This document shows positions 7,787-16,588 of a stretch of DNA of 64,000 bases, piece by piece (positions within the stretch are counted from its first letter, which is position 1; the number at the start of each line of letters is the position of its first letter). This DNA is from Streptococcus respiraculi (GTDB lineage Bacteria > Bacillota > Bacilli > Lactobacillales > Streptococcaceae), in contig NZ_CP022680.1 of assembly GCF_003595525.1 (NCBI RefSeq), positions 1,762,001 through 1,826,000 on the forward strand, given 5' to 3'. Both the position numbers and the translations under genes were made by a program. A model generated the notes under the pieces. It was not told the DNA's origin. It saw only the letters and a list, made by a program, of their open reading frames with translations, and did not search any database.

Positions 7787-9902
7787 GAGGCGGCACCAAG
7801 CTGAGATTGACTTTTTCACGAACCGTATCCAATTTGTAGACCCAGACTGTTACCAAATCTCCAACTGAGACCACTTGACTCGGATGTTTAATGAAGTTTT
7901 TGCTCATATTTGAAATATGAATCAAACCATCTTCATGGATACCAATATCAACAAAGGCCCCAAAGTCAACCACATTCCGAACAACACCTTCTAGCTTCTG
8001 TCCAATTTCTAAATCTTTAAAATCCAGAACATCTTGACGCAATACAGGTGCTGCAAAGTCATCCCGCAAATCCCGACCCGGCTTGAGCAAATCAGCAAGG
8101 ATATCTTTCAAGGTTTCGTTTCCAAGACCAAGCTCTGCAGCCATTTCCGTCACTTTTACCGCTTTTAATTTTTCCTGCGCGGCTTCATCTAATTGCGCGA
8201 TTCCTAACAGATCAAAGAGTTTTTGGACAGCTGGATAGGACTCTGGGTGAACTCCTGTATTGTCCAAGAAATTGCTTGCTTCTGGAATCCGTAAAAAACC
8301 AGCCGCCTGTTCAAAGGCCTTGTCTCCTAGACGTGGAACTTTTTTCAGTTCAGCTCGTGAGGTCAAAGCTCCGTTTTCTTCGCGGTATTTAACAATATTC
8401 TCTGAAATCGTCTTGTTGAGACCAGCCACATGGGCAAGGAGGGCAGGACTCGCAGTATTGATGTTAACACCGACCTGATTAACCACCGTATCGACTACGA
8501 AATCAAGGCTTTCAGATAATTTTTTCTGATTGACATCATGCTGGTATTGACCGACACCAATTGATTTGGGATCAATTTTGACCAGCTCCGCAAGTGGGTC
8601 TTGCAGACGGCGGGCAATGGAAATGGCCGAACGTTTTTCAACGGTTAACTCTGGAAACTCATGTCGTGCTAACTCAGAAGCCGAATAGACAGACGCCCCA
8701 CTCTCATTGACAATCACATAGCGGACATCTGGAAAATCTTGGAGCACTTCTGCCACAAAACTTTCTGATTCCCGGCTAGCCGTCCCATTTCCAATCGCAA
8801 TAATTTCGATACCATATTGACCAATCAAGGCTGTCAAGTCTTCTTTTGCCTGTGCAATCTGTGCCTGTAAAGCTGGCTTAACAGGGTGAATGACCTGAGT
8901 TGTCAGAAGTTTTCCAGTCTGATCGACCACCGCAAGCTTAGCCCCTGTCCGAAAGGCTGGGTCAAATCCTAAGACCATTTTTCCCTTAAGTGGTGGCACC
9001 AAAAGAAGGTTGCGCAGGTTATCTGAGAAGAGGGAAATCGCTCCTTCTTCAGCTGTTTCTGTCGATTCTGTCCGAATGCGACGCTCCATGGCAGGCAGAA
9101 TCTTCTTCTTGACCGCTTGGCTGATAGCCTCTGTAATATAGGCATTTTTCTGCGGGAATCGCACTTCAAAAAAGCGAAGAATTTTCTCGATGTTGTGTTC
9201 AAAAGAGACTTTTAAAGCACCTAATTTCTCCCCACGATTGAGAGCAAGTGTTCGATAGCCTTGCATATTTGCCACTTTTTCAGAAAAGTCATAGTACATT
9301 TGAAACACTTGCTTTTCATCGGCTTCTTGGTCCTTTAATTGTGATTGAAGACTGGAATATTGCAAGACTTCATGGTAGGTCCAGGCCCGCAGTTTCACAT
9401 CTTCTGAAATCGCCTCAACCAAAATATCCACCGCACCAGCTAAACAAGCGTCAGCTGTATCAAAACCTTCGCAGATAAAGGCTTCAGCCTGTGCTTCTAA
9501 GTCTGCGATATTTTGCAAAATGAGCCGCGCCAAGGGAAAGAGACCTGCTTCGCGGGCAATGGTCGCCTTGGTCCTACGTTTTTCCTTATAGGGCAGGTAA
9601 AGCTCTTCCACATCGGCTAATTTTTCAGCTTCTTCAATAGCCTTGCGTAGCGCATCGGTTAATTTTCCCTGCTCCTCAATCTTAGCTAAAACAGTCGACT
9701 TGCGCTCGCTTAGCGCTGTCAAGGACTTGTCCAAATCGATGATGGACTTGATGACAACCTCATCTAGATTTCCTGTCATTTCCTTACGATAACGAGCGAT
9801 AAAGGGAATGGTATTGCCCTCTGCAGTCAGGGTCAAAACCGTTTCAATTTGCTTTAAACTAACACCCAAATCTTGGGCAATTTTCAAATATTTTTCTTCC
9901 AT
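7773..9902 (-). CDS. tex: Tex family RNA-binding transcription accessory protein
   Basis: 709 aa. Tex is a cytoplasmic nucleic-acid-binding protein with an N-terminal helical domain, a YqgF-like RNase H fold ([18 protein letters not shown]), helix-hairpin-helix motifs ([17 protein letters not shown]) and a C-terminal S1 domain ([18 protein letters not shown]). All are present and the length is normal. It starts under an extended -10 box that ends 7 nt before the ATG (TATAAT, AAGGATT, ATG), so the mRNA may be leaderless. A strong terminator lies directly upstream. Confidence 0.93.
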   Translation of the reverse strand: MEEKYLKIAQDLGVSLKQIETVLTLTAEGNTIPFIARYRKEMTGNLDEVVIKSIIDLDKSLTALSERKSTVLAKIEEQGKLTDALRKAIEEAEKLADVEELYLPYKEKRRTKATIAREAGLFPLARLILQNIADLEAQAEAFICEGFDTADACLAGAVDILVEAISEDVKLRAWTYHEVLQYSSLQSQLKDQEADEKQVFQMYYDFSEKVANMQGYRTLALNRGEKLGALKVSFEHNIEKILRFFEVRFPQKNAYITEAISQAVKKKILPAMERRIRTESTETAEEGAISLFSDNLRNLLLVPPLKGKMVLGFDPAFRTGAKLAVVDQTGKLLTTQVIHPVKPALQAQIAQAKEDLTALIGQYGIEIIAIGNGTASRESESFVAEVLQDFPDVRYVIVNESGASVYSASELARHEFPELTVEKRSAISIARRLQDPLAELVKIDPKSIGVGQYQHDVNQKKLSESLDFVVDTVVNQVGVNINTASPALLAHVAGLNKTISENIVKYREENGALTSRAELKKVPRLGDKAFEQAAGFLRIPEASNFLDNTGVHPESYPAVQKLFDLLGIAQLDEAAQEKLKAVKVTEMAAELGLGNETLKDILADLLKPGRDLRDDFAAPVLRQDVLDFKDLEIGQKLEGVVRNVVDFGAFVDIGIHEDGLIHISNMSKNFIKHPSQVVSVGDLVTVWVYKLDTVREKVNLSLVPPHESH

Positions 9903-9918
9903 AATCCTTATTATATCA
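9903..9918 (-). promoter_or_regulatory. Extended -10 promoter abutting the tex start codon
   Basis: Minus-strand TGATATAAT (TG 9918-9917, TATAAT 9915-9910), then 7 nt, then ATG at 9902. AAGG lies directly behind the -10 and would be lost or at the very 5' end of the transcript. Confidence 0.6.
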
Positions 9919-9935
9919 TGGATGTTGAAAAGAAA

Positions 9936-9980
9936 AAAGAGCGAGCTATGGTCTATAACACATAGACCATACTCCTCTTT
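9936..9980. terminator. Strong hairpin terminator upstream of tex
   Basis: TATGGTCTAT and ATAGACCATA pair perfectly around a short loop, extended by flanking GAG/CTC and A/T tracts. On the minus strand CTCTTTTTTCTTTTC follows. It insulates tex from transcription arriving from queT. Confidence 0.75.
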
Positions 9981-9983
9981 CTT

Positions 9984-10143
9984 ATAGTCTTTTCATTTTG
10001 ATTTAGTACTAGGCAACGAGTTGCAGGTATAACTTAGGTTATCTGAGGATTATTTCATAATCCTTATTTCCAACCTTCAAAAGTCTCCCAGACTGTTGGA
10101 GCAAGACGAGTTAACGACGTCATCAATTAAAACGAATAACTAT
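9984..10143. repeat. MITE-like element (family M), long copy
   Basis: The ends ATAGTCTTTTCATTTTGATT and (reverse complement of the right end) ATAGTTATTCGTTTTAATTG are imperfect inverted repeats of about 20 bp. Internal CACTAGGCA-like and GACGAGTTAACGAC segments recur at 41830-41903, which is a shorter version with the same ends. There is no ORF. It lies in the 402-bp gap between tex and queT. Confidence 0.65.
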
Positions 10144-10150
10144 CTATCAT

Positions 10151-10175
10151 AAAAAAGCCGAGCAATGCCCAGCCT
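10151..10175 (-). terminator. Terminator downstream of queT
   Basis: Minus-strand AGGCTGGGC pairs along its full length, with G-U pairs, to GCTCGGCTT around an ATT loop, followed by TTTTTTATG. Confidence 0.75.
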
Positions 10176-10196
10176 CATGTCCTTCCTGTTGTGACC

Positions 10197-10307
10197 TAAT
10201 ACTCATTTACATTCAAGATAAATTCTTTGGCTCACTTCGCTCGCTACTTCTCCAACATTGATCGAAAAGCAAATGTACGAATGATATGCCATTTTGGATG
10301 AGTATTA
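10197..10307. repeat. 111-bp inverted-repeat element at the queT 3' end
   Basis: Perfect 10-bp terminal inverted repeats TAATACTCAT (10197-10206) and ATGAGTATTA (10298-10307) bound a 111-bp segment with no ORF. The TAA stop of queT is the outermost triplet of the element. Confidence 0.55.
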
Positions 10308-10820
10308 ATTTGTAAAATCAATTCTCTGGGCCAATCGGTCAATGACCAGAGATCCTACGATGAGGGAGGCGAATTCTCCTACAGCAGTTGTAAACCATGT
10401 TGCTAAGAAAGGGGTGCTTGCTAGAAAATACAATTCAAGAGCAATGGTAAACATGGATAAAGAAAAGAAGATAGAAAAGTAGAAAAATGCTTTATTGATT
10501 ATCCCATTGAAGAGATACTCTTTTTGATATTTTTTAAAGAAATAAACACCTAGTGCTACAAAGACGAGGGTCGACCCTCCACCGACAAAAACATCAATCA
10601 CTCCAAATCCAATGAAATTCGAAATCATACAGCCAATCGTAACAGCAATAAGATATTTACGATTATAAAAGGCTAAAAAATTCAGCATTTCTGACAAACG
10701 GAACTGATAGGCTCCGTAGGAAATCGCATTGAGAGGTGGCGTTACTGTTAACACCACGTAAATCGCCGCAACTAAGGCAATGTGTGCCATGTCACGAACT
10801 GTCCATTTTGTTTGATTCAT
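10305..10820 (-). CDS. queT: QueT family queuosine-precursor transporter
   Basis: 171 aa. This is a small polytopic membrane protein of the QueT family (COG4708), the substrate-binding S component of an ECF-type transporter thought to import preQ1 or another queuosine precursor. The N-terminal ALVAAIYVVLTVTPPLNAIS helix and the RLSEMLNFLAFYNRKY segment are typical. A preQ1-II riboswitch in its leader directly supports the substrate class. The ECF module genes are not nearby. Confidence 0.9.
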   Translation of the reverse strand: MNQTKWTVRDMAHIALVAAIYVVLTVTPPLNAISYGAYQFRLSEMLNFLAFYNRKYLIAVTIGCMISNFIGFGVIDVFVGGGSTLVFVALGVYFFKKYQKEYLFNGIINKAFFYFSIFFSLSMFTIALELYFLASTPFLATWFTTAVGEFASLIVGSLVIDRLAQRIDFTN

Positions 10821-10823
10821 ATA

Positions 10824-10884
10824 AGACTCCTTTGGCGGCTAAACCGCGTGTAATATGCTTGGCTAAAGGAAGGAAGTGCCAAGG
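10824..10884 (-). promoter_or_regulatory. preQ1-II (COG4708) riboswitch controlling queT
   Basis: On the minus strand CTTGGC (10883-10878) pairs with GCCAAG (10863-10858), followed by the conserved CATATTACACGCGG segment, a GCGGTTTAGCCGC hairpin and CAAAGGAG, then the queT ATG. This is the expected order and sequence of the preQ1-II aptamer, in which the ribosome-binding site is occluded on ligand binding. Confidence 0.9.
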
Positions 10885-10889
10885 GTTGC

Positions 10890-11290
10890 TAAGATGAGAG
10901 GCTGTTGAAAAGTCTCCGCAAAATTAGGACGGTGAGCGCTGGTTCGATGAACCTAGCGAAAACGGACCCCTAAAGGGAGCCAAATCTGTAGGCAGCTAAA
11001 GCCACAACACCTTTGTCTCTATTTTGCAAGACTTTTAGCACGAACTCGATTCACAGGATGTGAAGTCGTGGAAAAACCGAATGTACTCAAGAGCATCCAT
11101 ATCCGTAATGCGAGCAAAGCTCACAACGGCTACAGCAAAAATAGGGGATTGACCGTCGAATCAGTAATTCGAGGACAAGACATCTTTTTTCCGAGGTTTT
11201 AGGCTGAACTCAGTTCAATAAGATGTGAAGCCGTGGAAAAACCGAATGTACTCAAGAGCATCCGTTTTTTCGGCCAAGGGCTTCTCATTT
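10890..11290. repeat. Composite intergenic repeat region between queT and gtrA
   Basis: This is 400 bp of non-coding sequence. Two copies of a roughly 57-bp segment (about 11051-11107 and 11217-11272) share GTGGAAAAACCGAATGTACT and CAAGAGCATCC. Other parts (CCCCTAAAGGGAGCC; CTTTTTTCCGAG then TTTTAG) resemble stretches at 1-240 and 24060-24400. Many short hairpins with AAA loops are present. Confidence 0.7.
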
Positions 11291-11342
11291 TCACAACATT
11301 TCTAGTATAGCATAATCAAGAATAATATGATAGACTTAGAGT

Positions 11343-11789
11343 ATGAAAAAACATCTAAAAGCATTTTTTGAGAATGAAATCCTATCCTATTTGTTTTTTG
11401 GAGTAGCCACTACTCTTGTCTATATCCTTACGAGGACCAGTCTTTTCTTCCTAATTCCTCAAACCCTCCTTGTTGTCTTTATTGCCAACTGTGTTGCCAT
11501 TTTATTTGCCTTTGTCACAAATGACCAAATCGTCTTTAAACAAGAATGGCCAGGCTGGCCAGCACGGCTAGTCAAATTTATCTCTGCAAGGATTACGACC
11601 TTGTCGCTTGATATGCTACTGGCTTACATTCTTGTCGATGCCTTTCCACAATTTATTGGGCAATTTGTCAATCAAGATCCTCCCCGTATCAATGCTATCG
11701 CAACCCTCATCTCACAGGTTCTCGTCATTGTGCTGAACTATGTGTTGAGTAAAGTATTTGTCTTTCAAAATACAAAAAAGGACTCCTAA
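11343..11789 (+). CDS. GtrA family membrane protein
   Basis: 148 aa with four predicted transmembrane helices. The start (FFENEILSYLFFGVATTLVYIL) and the NFVLSKxFVF-type end (VLNYVLSKVFVFQ) match GtrA/DPMS-like proteins, which are implicated in moving polyprenyl-linked sugars or teichoic acid decorations across the membrane. It is one of only two plus-strand genes here and converges on yihY. Its last codons form one arm of the shared terminator hairpin. No clear SD is seen. Confidence 0.85.
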   Translation: MKKHLKAFFENEILSYLFFGVATTLVYILTRTSLFFLIPQTLLVVFIANCVAILFAFVTNDQIVFKQEWPGWPARLVKFISARITTLSLDMLLAYILVDAFPQFIGQFVNQDPPRINAIATLISQVLVIVLNYVLSKVFVFQNTKKDS

Positions 11790-11866
11790 GTCTGAATCAC
11801 ACCCCCATTTGTTACATTTTCTATCTAACAAATGGGGCGGTTCAAGTCAGGAGTTCTTTTTGTCAT
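11774..11866. terminator. Bidirectional terminator built from the 3' ends of gtrA and yihY
   Basis: CCCCATTTGTTA and TAACAAATGGGG form a perfect 12-bp stem around an 11-nt loop. Outside it the pairing continues imperfectly through AAAAAGGACTCCT and the complement of AGGAGTTCTTTTT, which are the final codons of gtrA (KKDS) and yihY (KKNS). Confidence 0.85.
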
Positions 11867-12776
11867 TATTTTTTAAAAATCGTGCTTTGATGCGCTGTAT
11901 AATCGATGCAATATCACCTGGTCTAGTGTCAAATTCGTCCACCTGCAAGCTCTGGACAGTAGCATTTAAGACTGCCCCGATAATGAGGATATCAGCCACA
12001 AAAATAAACCAAAGCATGAGTACCAAAATAACGACCGAGGTCACAAGGCGAAAGTCCAGAAAGCGATTAGTATAGGAATCAATATAGATGCCAAACACTT
12101 GACCCACCGTCGCCATAATCGCTAGAACAAAGAAGGAACCTGGAAAAACATAGCGGATTTTTTTGATGCGAACATTGGGAAGGAAAAAATAAAGCATGAC
12201 CAGCGCAAAAAAGAGAGCGATGTAGGCAACCAGTTGGGTCTGATCAATCAGATTATCAAATAGGGGATCAAAATGAAACTTGGTAGACAGTAATTGGAGC
12301 AAGGTCTTACCGAATGCCAACATCATCACGCTAAAAATGATAATCCCTTGTAAGCCAATACCTAGAAACATGCCAACTGCCCGACTGATGATGAAATCGC
12401 GATGCTGATCGACACCGTACGCCTTATTGACTGCCTTTTGAAGAGCTGCCATGCTTTTTGAAAGGGTCCAAAGCGTTGTCACAATGGCAATTCCTAACCA
12501 AGACGATGATGGACGTGTCAAGATACTGACGACCATATCTGCTGCTGGCGGATAGAGTTTTTCAGGAAAAACCTCCGCCAAGACCTCTAAAATTTGTTTG
12601 ACATCAATCTGTAAATAGGGTAAGAGGTTGGCTAGGGTCAGCAAAATGGGAAAAACTGAGATAATCAGGTAGTAAGCCACTGCCACACCTGTCAAATCAA
12701 GCTCAGCCGATTGGTAAAAATCTAAAAAGGAGGTGACAAATAACTTGCAGCTGCTCCAGAGCTTCTTTCTGTTCAT
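11847..12776 (-). CDS. YihY/virulence factor BrkB family membrane protein
   Basis: 309 aa, formerly called 'ribonuclease BN'. Family motifs are visible: TGVAVAYYLIISVFPILLTL, SSSWLGIAIVTTLWTLSKSM, and a final LWFIFVADILIIGAVLNA. About six transmembrane helices are predicted. The transport or envelope function is not established. It starts 22 nt after the map stop and is probably the last gene of the murA-GNAT-map cluster. Confidence 0.85.
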   Translation of the reverse strand: MNRKKLWSSCKLFVTSFLDFYQSAELDLTGVAVAYYLIISVFPILLTLANLLPYLQIDVKQILEVLAEVFPEKLYPPAADMVVSILTRPSSSWLGIAIVTTLWTLSKSMAALQKAVNKAYGVDQHRDFIISRAVGMFLGIGLQGIIIFSVMMLAFGKTLLQLLSTKFHFDPLFDNLIDQTQLVAYIALFFALVMLYFFLPNVRIKKIRYVFPGSFFVLAIMATVGQVFGIYIDSYTNRFLDFRLVTSVVILVLMLWFIFVADILIIGAVLNATVQSLQVDEFDTRPGDIASIIQRIKARFLKNNDKKNS

Positions 12777-12798
12777 TGTTCCTCCTTTTTCAATCAGA

Positions 12799-13659
12799 CT
12801 AATAAGTCCCTTCTTCTCCCTGACTAGTCAAGATGACTGGACCGTCTTTAGTGATGACAAACTGGTGTTCGTATTGGCAAGACAAGCCACCATCTAAGGT
12901 TTTATGCGCCCAACCAGTCTTTTCATCGGTATCAATTTCCCATGTGCCGGTGTTAATCATTGGCTCAATGGTCAAGACCATACCCTCACGCAAACGAAGT
13001 CCTCGACCTGCACGACCGTAGTGAGGCACCATTGGTTCCTCATGCATAGTTGGTCCAACACCATGACCGACCAAGTCACGCACAACGCCATAGCCTTTGC
13101 TCTCTGCATATTCTTGAATCGCAGCACCAATATCACCAATACGGTTGCCGACCACTGCCTGCTCAATTCCTCGATAGAGACATTCTTTGGTCACATCCAT
13201 TAAATCTTTAACTTCTTGGCTAACTTCTCCTACTGCATAGGCCCAGCAAGAATCCGCTAGACCACCAGCATATGGCTCAGTATAGGTTTTCATCAGAGCG
13301 ACATTATCAAAGTCTAGTTTAGAAACATCTACTATCTTTTTATCAAGTGGTTCGCTCAAAACCATATCAACCTTCAGTAAATCCCCTTCTTTTAACTTGT
13401 AATGACGTGGGAAAGCATGTGCTACCTCATCATTCAAACCACAACAAGTCGCATAAGGGTAATCCATTAAATGTCCATCTACTCCAATTTGAAGCGGCAA
13501 AACATTTTCTTCCTTACAGCGTCTGCGGACATATTCTTCTACTTCCCACAGGTCAAGACCCGGTTTAATCAGGTCACGCAAGCCAATATGAATACCCGCA
13601 AGAATATCTCCTGCCCGATTCATAGCGTCAATTTCTCTTTGTGATTTAATCGTAATCAT
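12799..13659 (-). CDS. map: Methionine aminopeptidase, type I
   Basis: 286 aa. It removes the initiator methionine from nascent proteins. The metal-binding residues fall in the expected segments (VDMVLSEPLDKKIVDV, LVGHGVGPTMHEEP, LTIEPMINTG and YEHQFVIT). An internal stretch (about residues 100-140, DVSKLDFDNVALMKTYTEPY) is an insertion typical of streptococcal Map. It is separated by one base from the upstream GNAT gene. Confidence 0.95.
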   Translation of the reverse strand: MITIKSQREIDAMNRAGDILAGIHIGLRDLIKPGLDLWEVEEYVRRRCKEENVLPLQIGVDGHLMDYPYATCCGLNDEVAHAFPRHYKLKEGDLLKVDMVLSEPLDKKIVDVSKLDFDNVALMKTYTEPYAGGLADSCWAYAVGEVSQEVKDLMDVTKECLYRGIEQAVVGNRIGDIGAAIQEYAESKGYGVVRDLVGHGVGPTMHEEPMVPHYGRAGRGLRLREGMVLTIEPMINTGTWEIDTDEKTGWAHKTLDGGLSCQYEHQFVITKDGPVILTSQGEEGTY

Positions 13660-13660
13660 C

Positions 13661-14224
13661 TCATCCCTCTTCTAATAGCTCATACTGTGAGACAAGTAGC
13701 TGAAACTCTACATACTCACGCATTTTCCGACTGTAGCGGTCACTCCCCTTGTACTGGCGGAGCTTTTGAAAACCTGCTTTTTCTGCCACGCGCTGACTGC
13801 CCCGATTTTCTAAATGGGTCACGATACACAGTTTTTTAAAACCGACATAGTTAAATCCAAGATATACAAGGGTTTTTAGGGCTTCTGTCATGAGACCTTG
13901 CCCCCAGAAATCTTGATGCAGAAAATAGCCGATTTCTGCTTCTCTTTCTCGTTCGTCGATACTTTCAAAACGAATACAGCCAATCATCTGACCCGTTATC
14001 CTATCTTCTATCGCCCAAACTCCCAGCGGATGTTGCATAAAGGTGTGAACCAACAAATTGGTCGTCTCCTCAATCGCCACTCTGCTAGGTATAATGTAGG
14101 TCGTGTTCTGGTGATTCGAAAGAATGCGGTGCAAGTCCTTCCTATCCTCATAGGAAAAGGGGCGGAGCAAGAGACGGTCTGTTTCAAAGCTGGCATACTG
14201 CGCTAAGGGTTCCCAAATTGTCAT
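13661..14224 (-). CDS. GNAT acetyltransferase, RimJ/RimL type
   Basis: 187 aa. The ETDRLLLRPFSYED start and the acetyl-CoA loop region (AEIGYFLHQDFWGQGLMTEAL) are characteristic of the RimJ/RimL-like GNAT branch, followed by VTHLENRGSQRVAEKAGFQK. The substrate is unknown; a ribosomal protein or small molecule is possible. It lies between murA and map with tight spacing to map, which suggests cotranscription although a terminator follows murA. Confidence 0.8.
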   Translation of the reverse strand: MTIWEPLAQYASFETDRLLLRPFSYEDRKDLHRILSNHQNTTYIIPSRVAIEETTNLLVHTFMQHPLGVWAIEDRITGQMIGCIRFESIDEREREAEIGYFLHQDFWGQGLMTEALKTLVYLGFNYVGFKKLCIVTHLENRGSQRVAEKAGFQKLRQYKGSDRYSRKMREYVEFQLLVSQYELLEEG

Positions 14225-14238
14225 TTTCTGTCCTTACT

Positions 14239-14289
14239 AAAAAGCGAGCAAGCTAATCGTCCACCGTGTCTTCGATTGTCCTTGCTCAC
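14239..14289 (-). terminator. Terminator of murA
   Basis: Minus-strand GTGAGCAAG pairs with CTTGCTCGC, with a long loop that itself contains short pairings, followed by TTTTTAG. Confidence 0.7.
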
Positions 14290-14304
14290 TTACCTGTTAA
14301 GAGG

Positions 14305-15570
14305 CTACTCAGCTCCATCAATGAGCTCAATATCTGCTCCTAAGTCTTTTAATTTCTCAATGATATTTGAATATCCTCGAAGAATAAATTCAACGTTTGT
14401 AATTTCAGTTTGACCTTCGGCCATCAATCCTGCAATAACCATCGCAGCACCTGCTCGTAAGTCCGTTGCCTTAACACGTGTACCATTGAGCTTGTTTGGT
14501 CCTTGGTAGCTGATGCGGCTACCCAATACACGAATATCTGCTCCCATATTGGCCAATTCTTGTACATGACCGACACGTTTTTCATAGATGGTATCTGTAA
14601 TAGTACCTGTTCCTTCAGCCTTGAGCAATAGCGGTGTAATCGGTTGTTGCAAATCCGTCGCAAAGCCTGGATATGGTGAGGTTTTCACGCTAACGGCTTT
14701 CAACTTGTCCTGCTTTTCAACAAAGATACTGTCTTCTGACACCGTCATGCGAACACCCATGGCTTCTAATTTGGCAATAAAACCTTCCAAATGTTCATAG
14801 AGAACATTGTCGATTCGAATGCCTGCACCAACAGCTGCGGCAAGTGCGATGTAGGTCCCTGCTTCAATGCGGTCTGGAATGACCTGATGGCGAGTACCGT
14901 GTAAGCGATTAACACCCTCAATCGTAATCACTTCTGTACCTGCACCACGGACATGGGCTCCCATATTGTTCAAGAGCGTTGCAACATCAATGATTTCTGG
15001 TTCACGAGCTGCATTTTCAATTACCGTACGGCCGTCTGCCTTAACAGCAGCAAGCATAGTATTGATAGTTGCACCAACACTGACTGTATCCATGAAAATA
15101 TGCGCTCCGTGGATGCGTTTGCCATTGGTAGACAGGTGCATATTCTGCCCTTCATAGGTCATGCTTGCACCCATTGCTTCAAAAGCCTTTAAATGCAAAT
15201 CAATCGGACGCGGCCCTAAATCACATCCTCCAGGCAAGCCCACGATAGCTTGACCAAAACGACCTAGCAACGAACCGTAGAAATAATACGAAGCACGTAG
15301 GCTATTGATTTTCCCAAAAGGCATCGGCATGTCTTTGACACCACGGGGGTCAATTTCCAAAGAATCTCCACTACGCTTAACCGTCGCTCCCATGGTCTCC
15401 ATGATGTCAATCAAGCTGTCAACATCAGAAATATCAGGTACTCCGTCTAAACTTACAATGCCATCTGCTAAAATAATTGCTGGAATCAGAGCTACAACTG
15501 AGTTTTTAGCCCCACTGATGGTCACATTTCCTTTCAACGGACGACCACCATTAATCACAATTTTTCTCAT
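14305..15570 (-). CDS. murA: UDP-N-acetylglucosamine 1-carboxyvinyltransferase (MurA paralogue)
   Basis: 421 aa from the ATG at 15570 ([14 protein letters not shown]); an in-frame TTG three codons upstream is less likely. It catalyses the first committed step of peptidoglycan synthesis, transferring enolpyruvate from PEP. Lys22-Asn23 ([10 protein letters not shown]) and the catalytic Cys116 in [12 protein letters not shown], the fosfomycin target, are present. Streptococci carry two MurA paralogues; this one sits next to map, the context of the copy called murZ/murA1 in pneumococcus. Which paralogue name applies was not verified. Confidence 0.92.
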   Translation of the reverse strand: MRKIVINGGRPLKGNVTISGAKNSVVALIPAIILADGIVSLDGVPDISDVDSLIDIMETMGATVKRSGDSLEIDPRGVKDMPMPFGKINSLRASYYFYGSLLGRFGQAIVGLPGGCDLGPRPIDLHLKAFEAMGASMTYEGQNMHLSTNGKRIHGAHIFMDTVSVGATINTMLAAVKADGRTVIENAAREPEIIDVATLLNNMGAHVRGAGTEVITIEGVNRLHGTRHQVIPDRIEAGTYIALAAAVGAGIRIDNVLYEHLEGFIAKLEAMGVRMTVSEDSIFVEKQDKLKAVSVKTSPYPGFATDLQQPITPLLLKAEGTGTITDTIYEKRVGHVQELANMGADIRVLGSRISYQGPNKLNGTRVKATDLRAGAAMVIAGLMAEGQTEITNVEFILRGYSNIIEKLKDLGADIELIDGAE

Positions 15571-15704
15571 ACAATTCAAATCTCTTTCTCAAATTCGCCA
15601 AAATAGGCATACAGTTTATTGTATCATATATCGAACTAAATAGCTAGTTTTTCAGTTTGGAGAATGAGAAAGAGCCAACTAAATGATTGGAGATAGAGGA
15701 CTCA

Positions 15705-16445
15705 CTATACCAACCATTCTTCTTGAATGCCGCACTCGTCTAAGATTTGCTCAATACGGTCAAAATGCAGACGAAAATGACTTTGAAAATGTCCGTCAGA
15801 ACCAATAGAATAGCGTTTGCAACCCATTTCCTGCAAGATAGAAAGGGCATAGAGATAGAGTGACTCATTGTCATACAAGTACATGGACTTGCTGTTTAAT
15901 TCAAAGGCTAGATTGTAATCCATCATCTTCTGAAAGAGCCTACGTAATTGTGGTTCAAACTCTCGTAATTCATCGACTGTAAGCGAAAGTTTTCTGAAAC
16001 CATAATCAAAATGAGCCAGCACATCTGCTGGAATTCGCTCAATGGCTTGTTCTACCTCTTGCAAGTAAGACACAATATGCTCTTTTTGATTCAAAGATAA
16101 AACGTCGTCCTCCAAATAATCAAAACTACCATTATGATGGACAGAAAGCAGTTTCAAATCGAATTCTTTTCCTTCTAAATAAGCTAAAGTATCCGCTTCT
16201 CGAGGAGCATAATAACCAATTTCAATTCCCTTTTTAATCCTATTTCCATACTGCTGATTCAGTCGCTCAATTTGCTCTGTGTATGCTTGATAATCTGGTA
16301 CATCATCACGAGGACCACCTAGATAAGGATTGGACAAATCAAAATGTTCTGTTGTCACAATTTCTCCCTCATAAATAGCTAAATAATCTTCAAATTGTGC
16401 CTCTGCATCGTAAGAAAAATAGGTATGCAAATGGTTATCCCGCAT
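15705..16445 (-). CDS. PHP domain phosphoesterase (histidinol-phosphatase-like)
   Basis: 246 aa from the ATG at 16445, which has GGGAG upstream. The PHP metal-binding motif DNHLHTYFSYDA is at the extreme N-terminus, followed by GIEIGYY, LLSVHHN, VLAHFDYG and the C-terminal SIGSDGHF. The family includes histidinol-phosphate phosphatase HisK, but there is no his operon here, so the substrate is open. Confidence 0.8.
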   Translation of the reverse strand: MRDNHLHTYFSYDAEAQFEDYLAIYEGEIVTTEHFDLSNPYLGGPRDDVPDYQAYTEQIERLNQQYGNRIKKGIEIGYYAPREADTLAYLEGKEFDLKLLSVHHNGSFDYLEDDVLSLNQKEHIVSYLQEVEQAIERIPADVLAHFDYGFRKLSLTVDELREFEPQLRRLFQKMMDYNLAFELNSKSMYLYDNESLYLYALSILQEMGCKRYSIGSDGHFQSHFRLHFDRIEQILDECGIQEEWLV

Positions 16446-16558
16446 GATGTTCTCCCTTATTTGGAATAATAAGCCCAATCATCTAGGTAATTGAACGAGC
16501 TCCCATACTACTCTTTCCTCATGATTGCCTTATTTTCAGTATATCATATTTTTTATAA

Positions 16559-16587
16559 AAGAAAAGACTGGATAGTCCAGCCCTTTC
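16559..16587 (-). terminator. Terminator of metK
   Basis: GGCTGGA pairs with TCCAGTC around CTA, followed by TTTTCTTTTAT on the minus strand, directly after the metK stop. Confidence 0.75.
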
Positions 16588-16588
16588 A

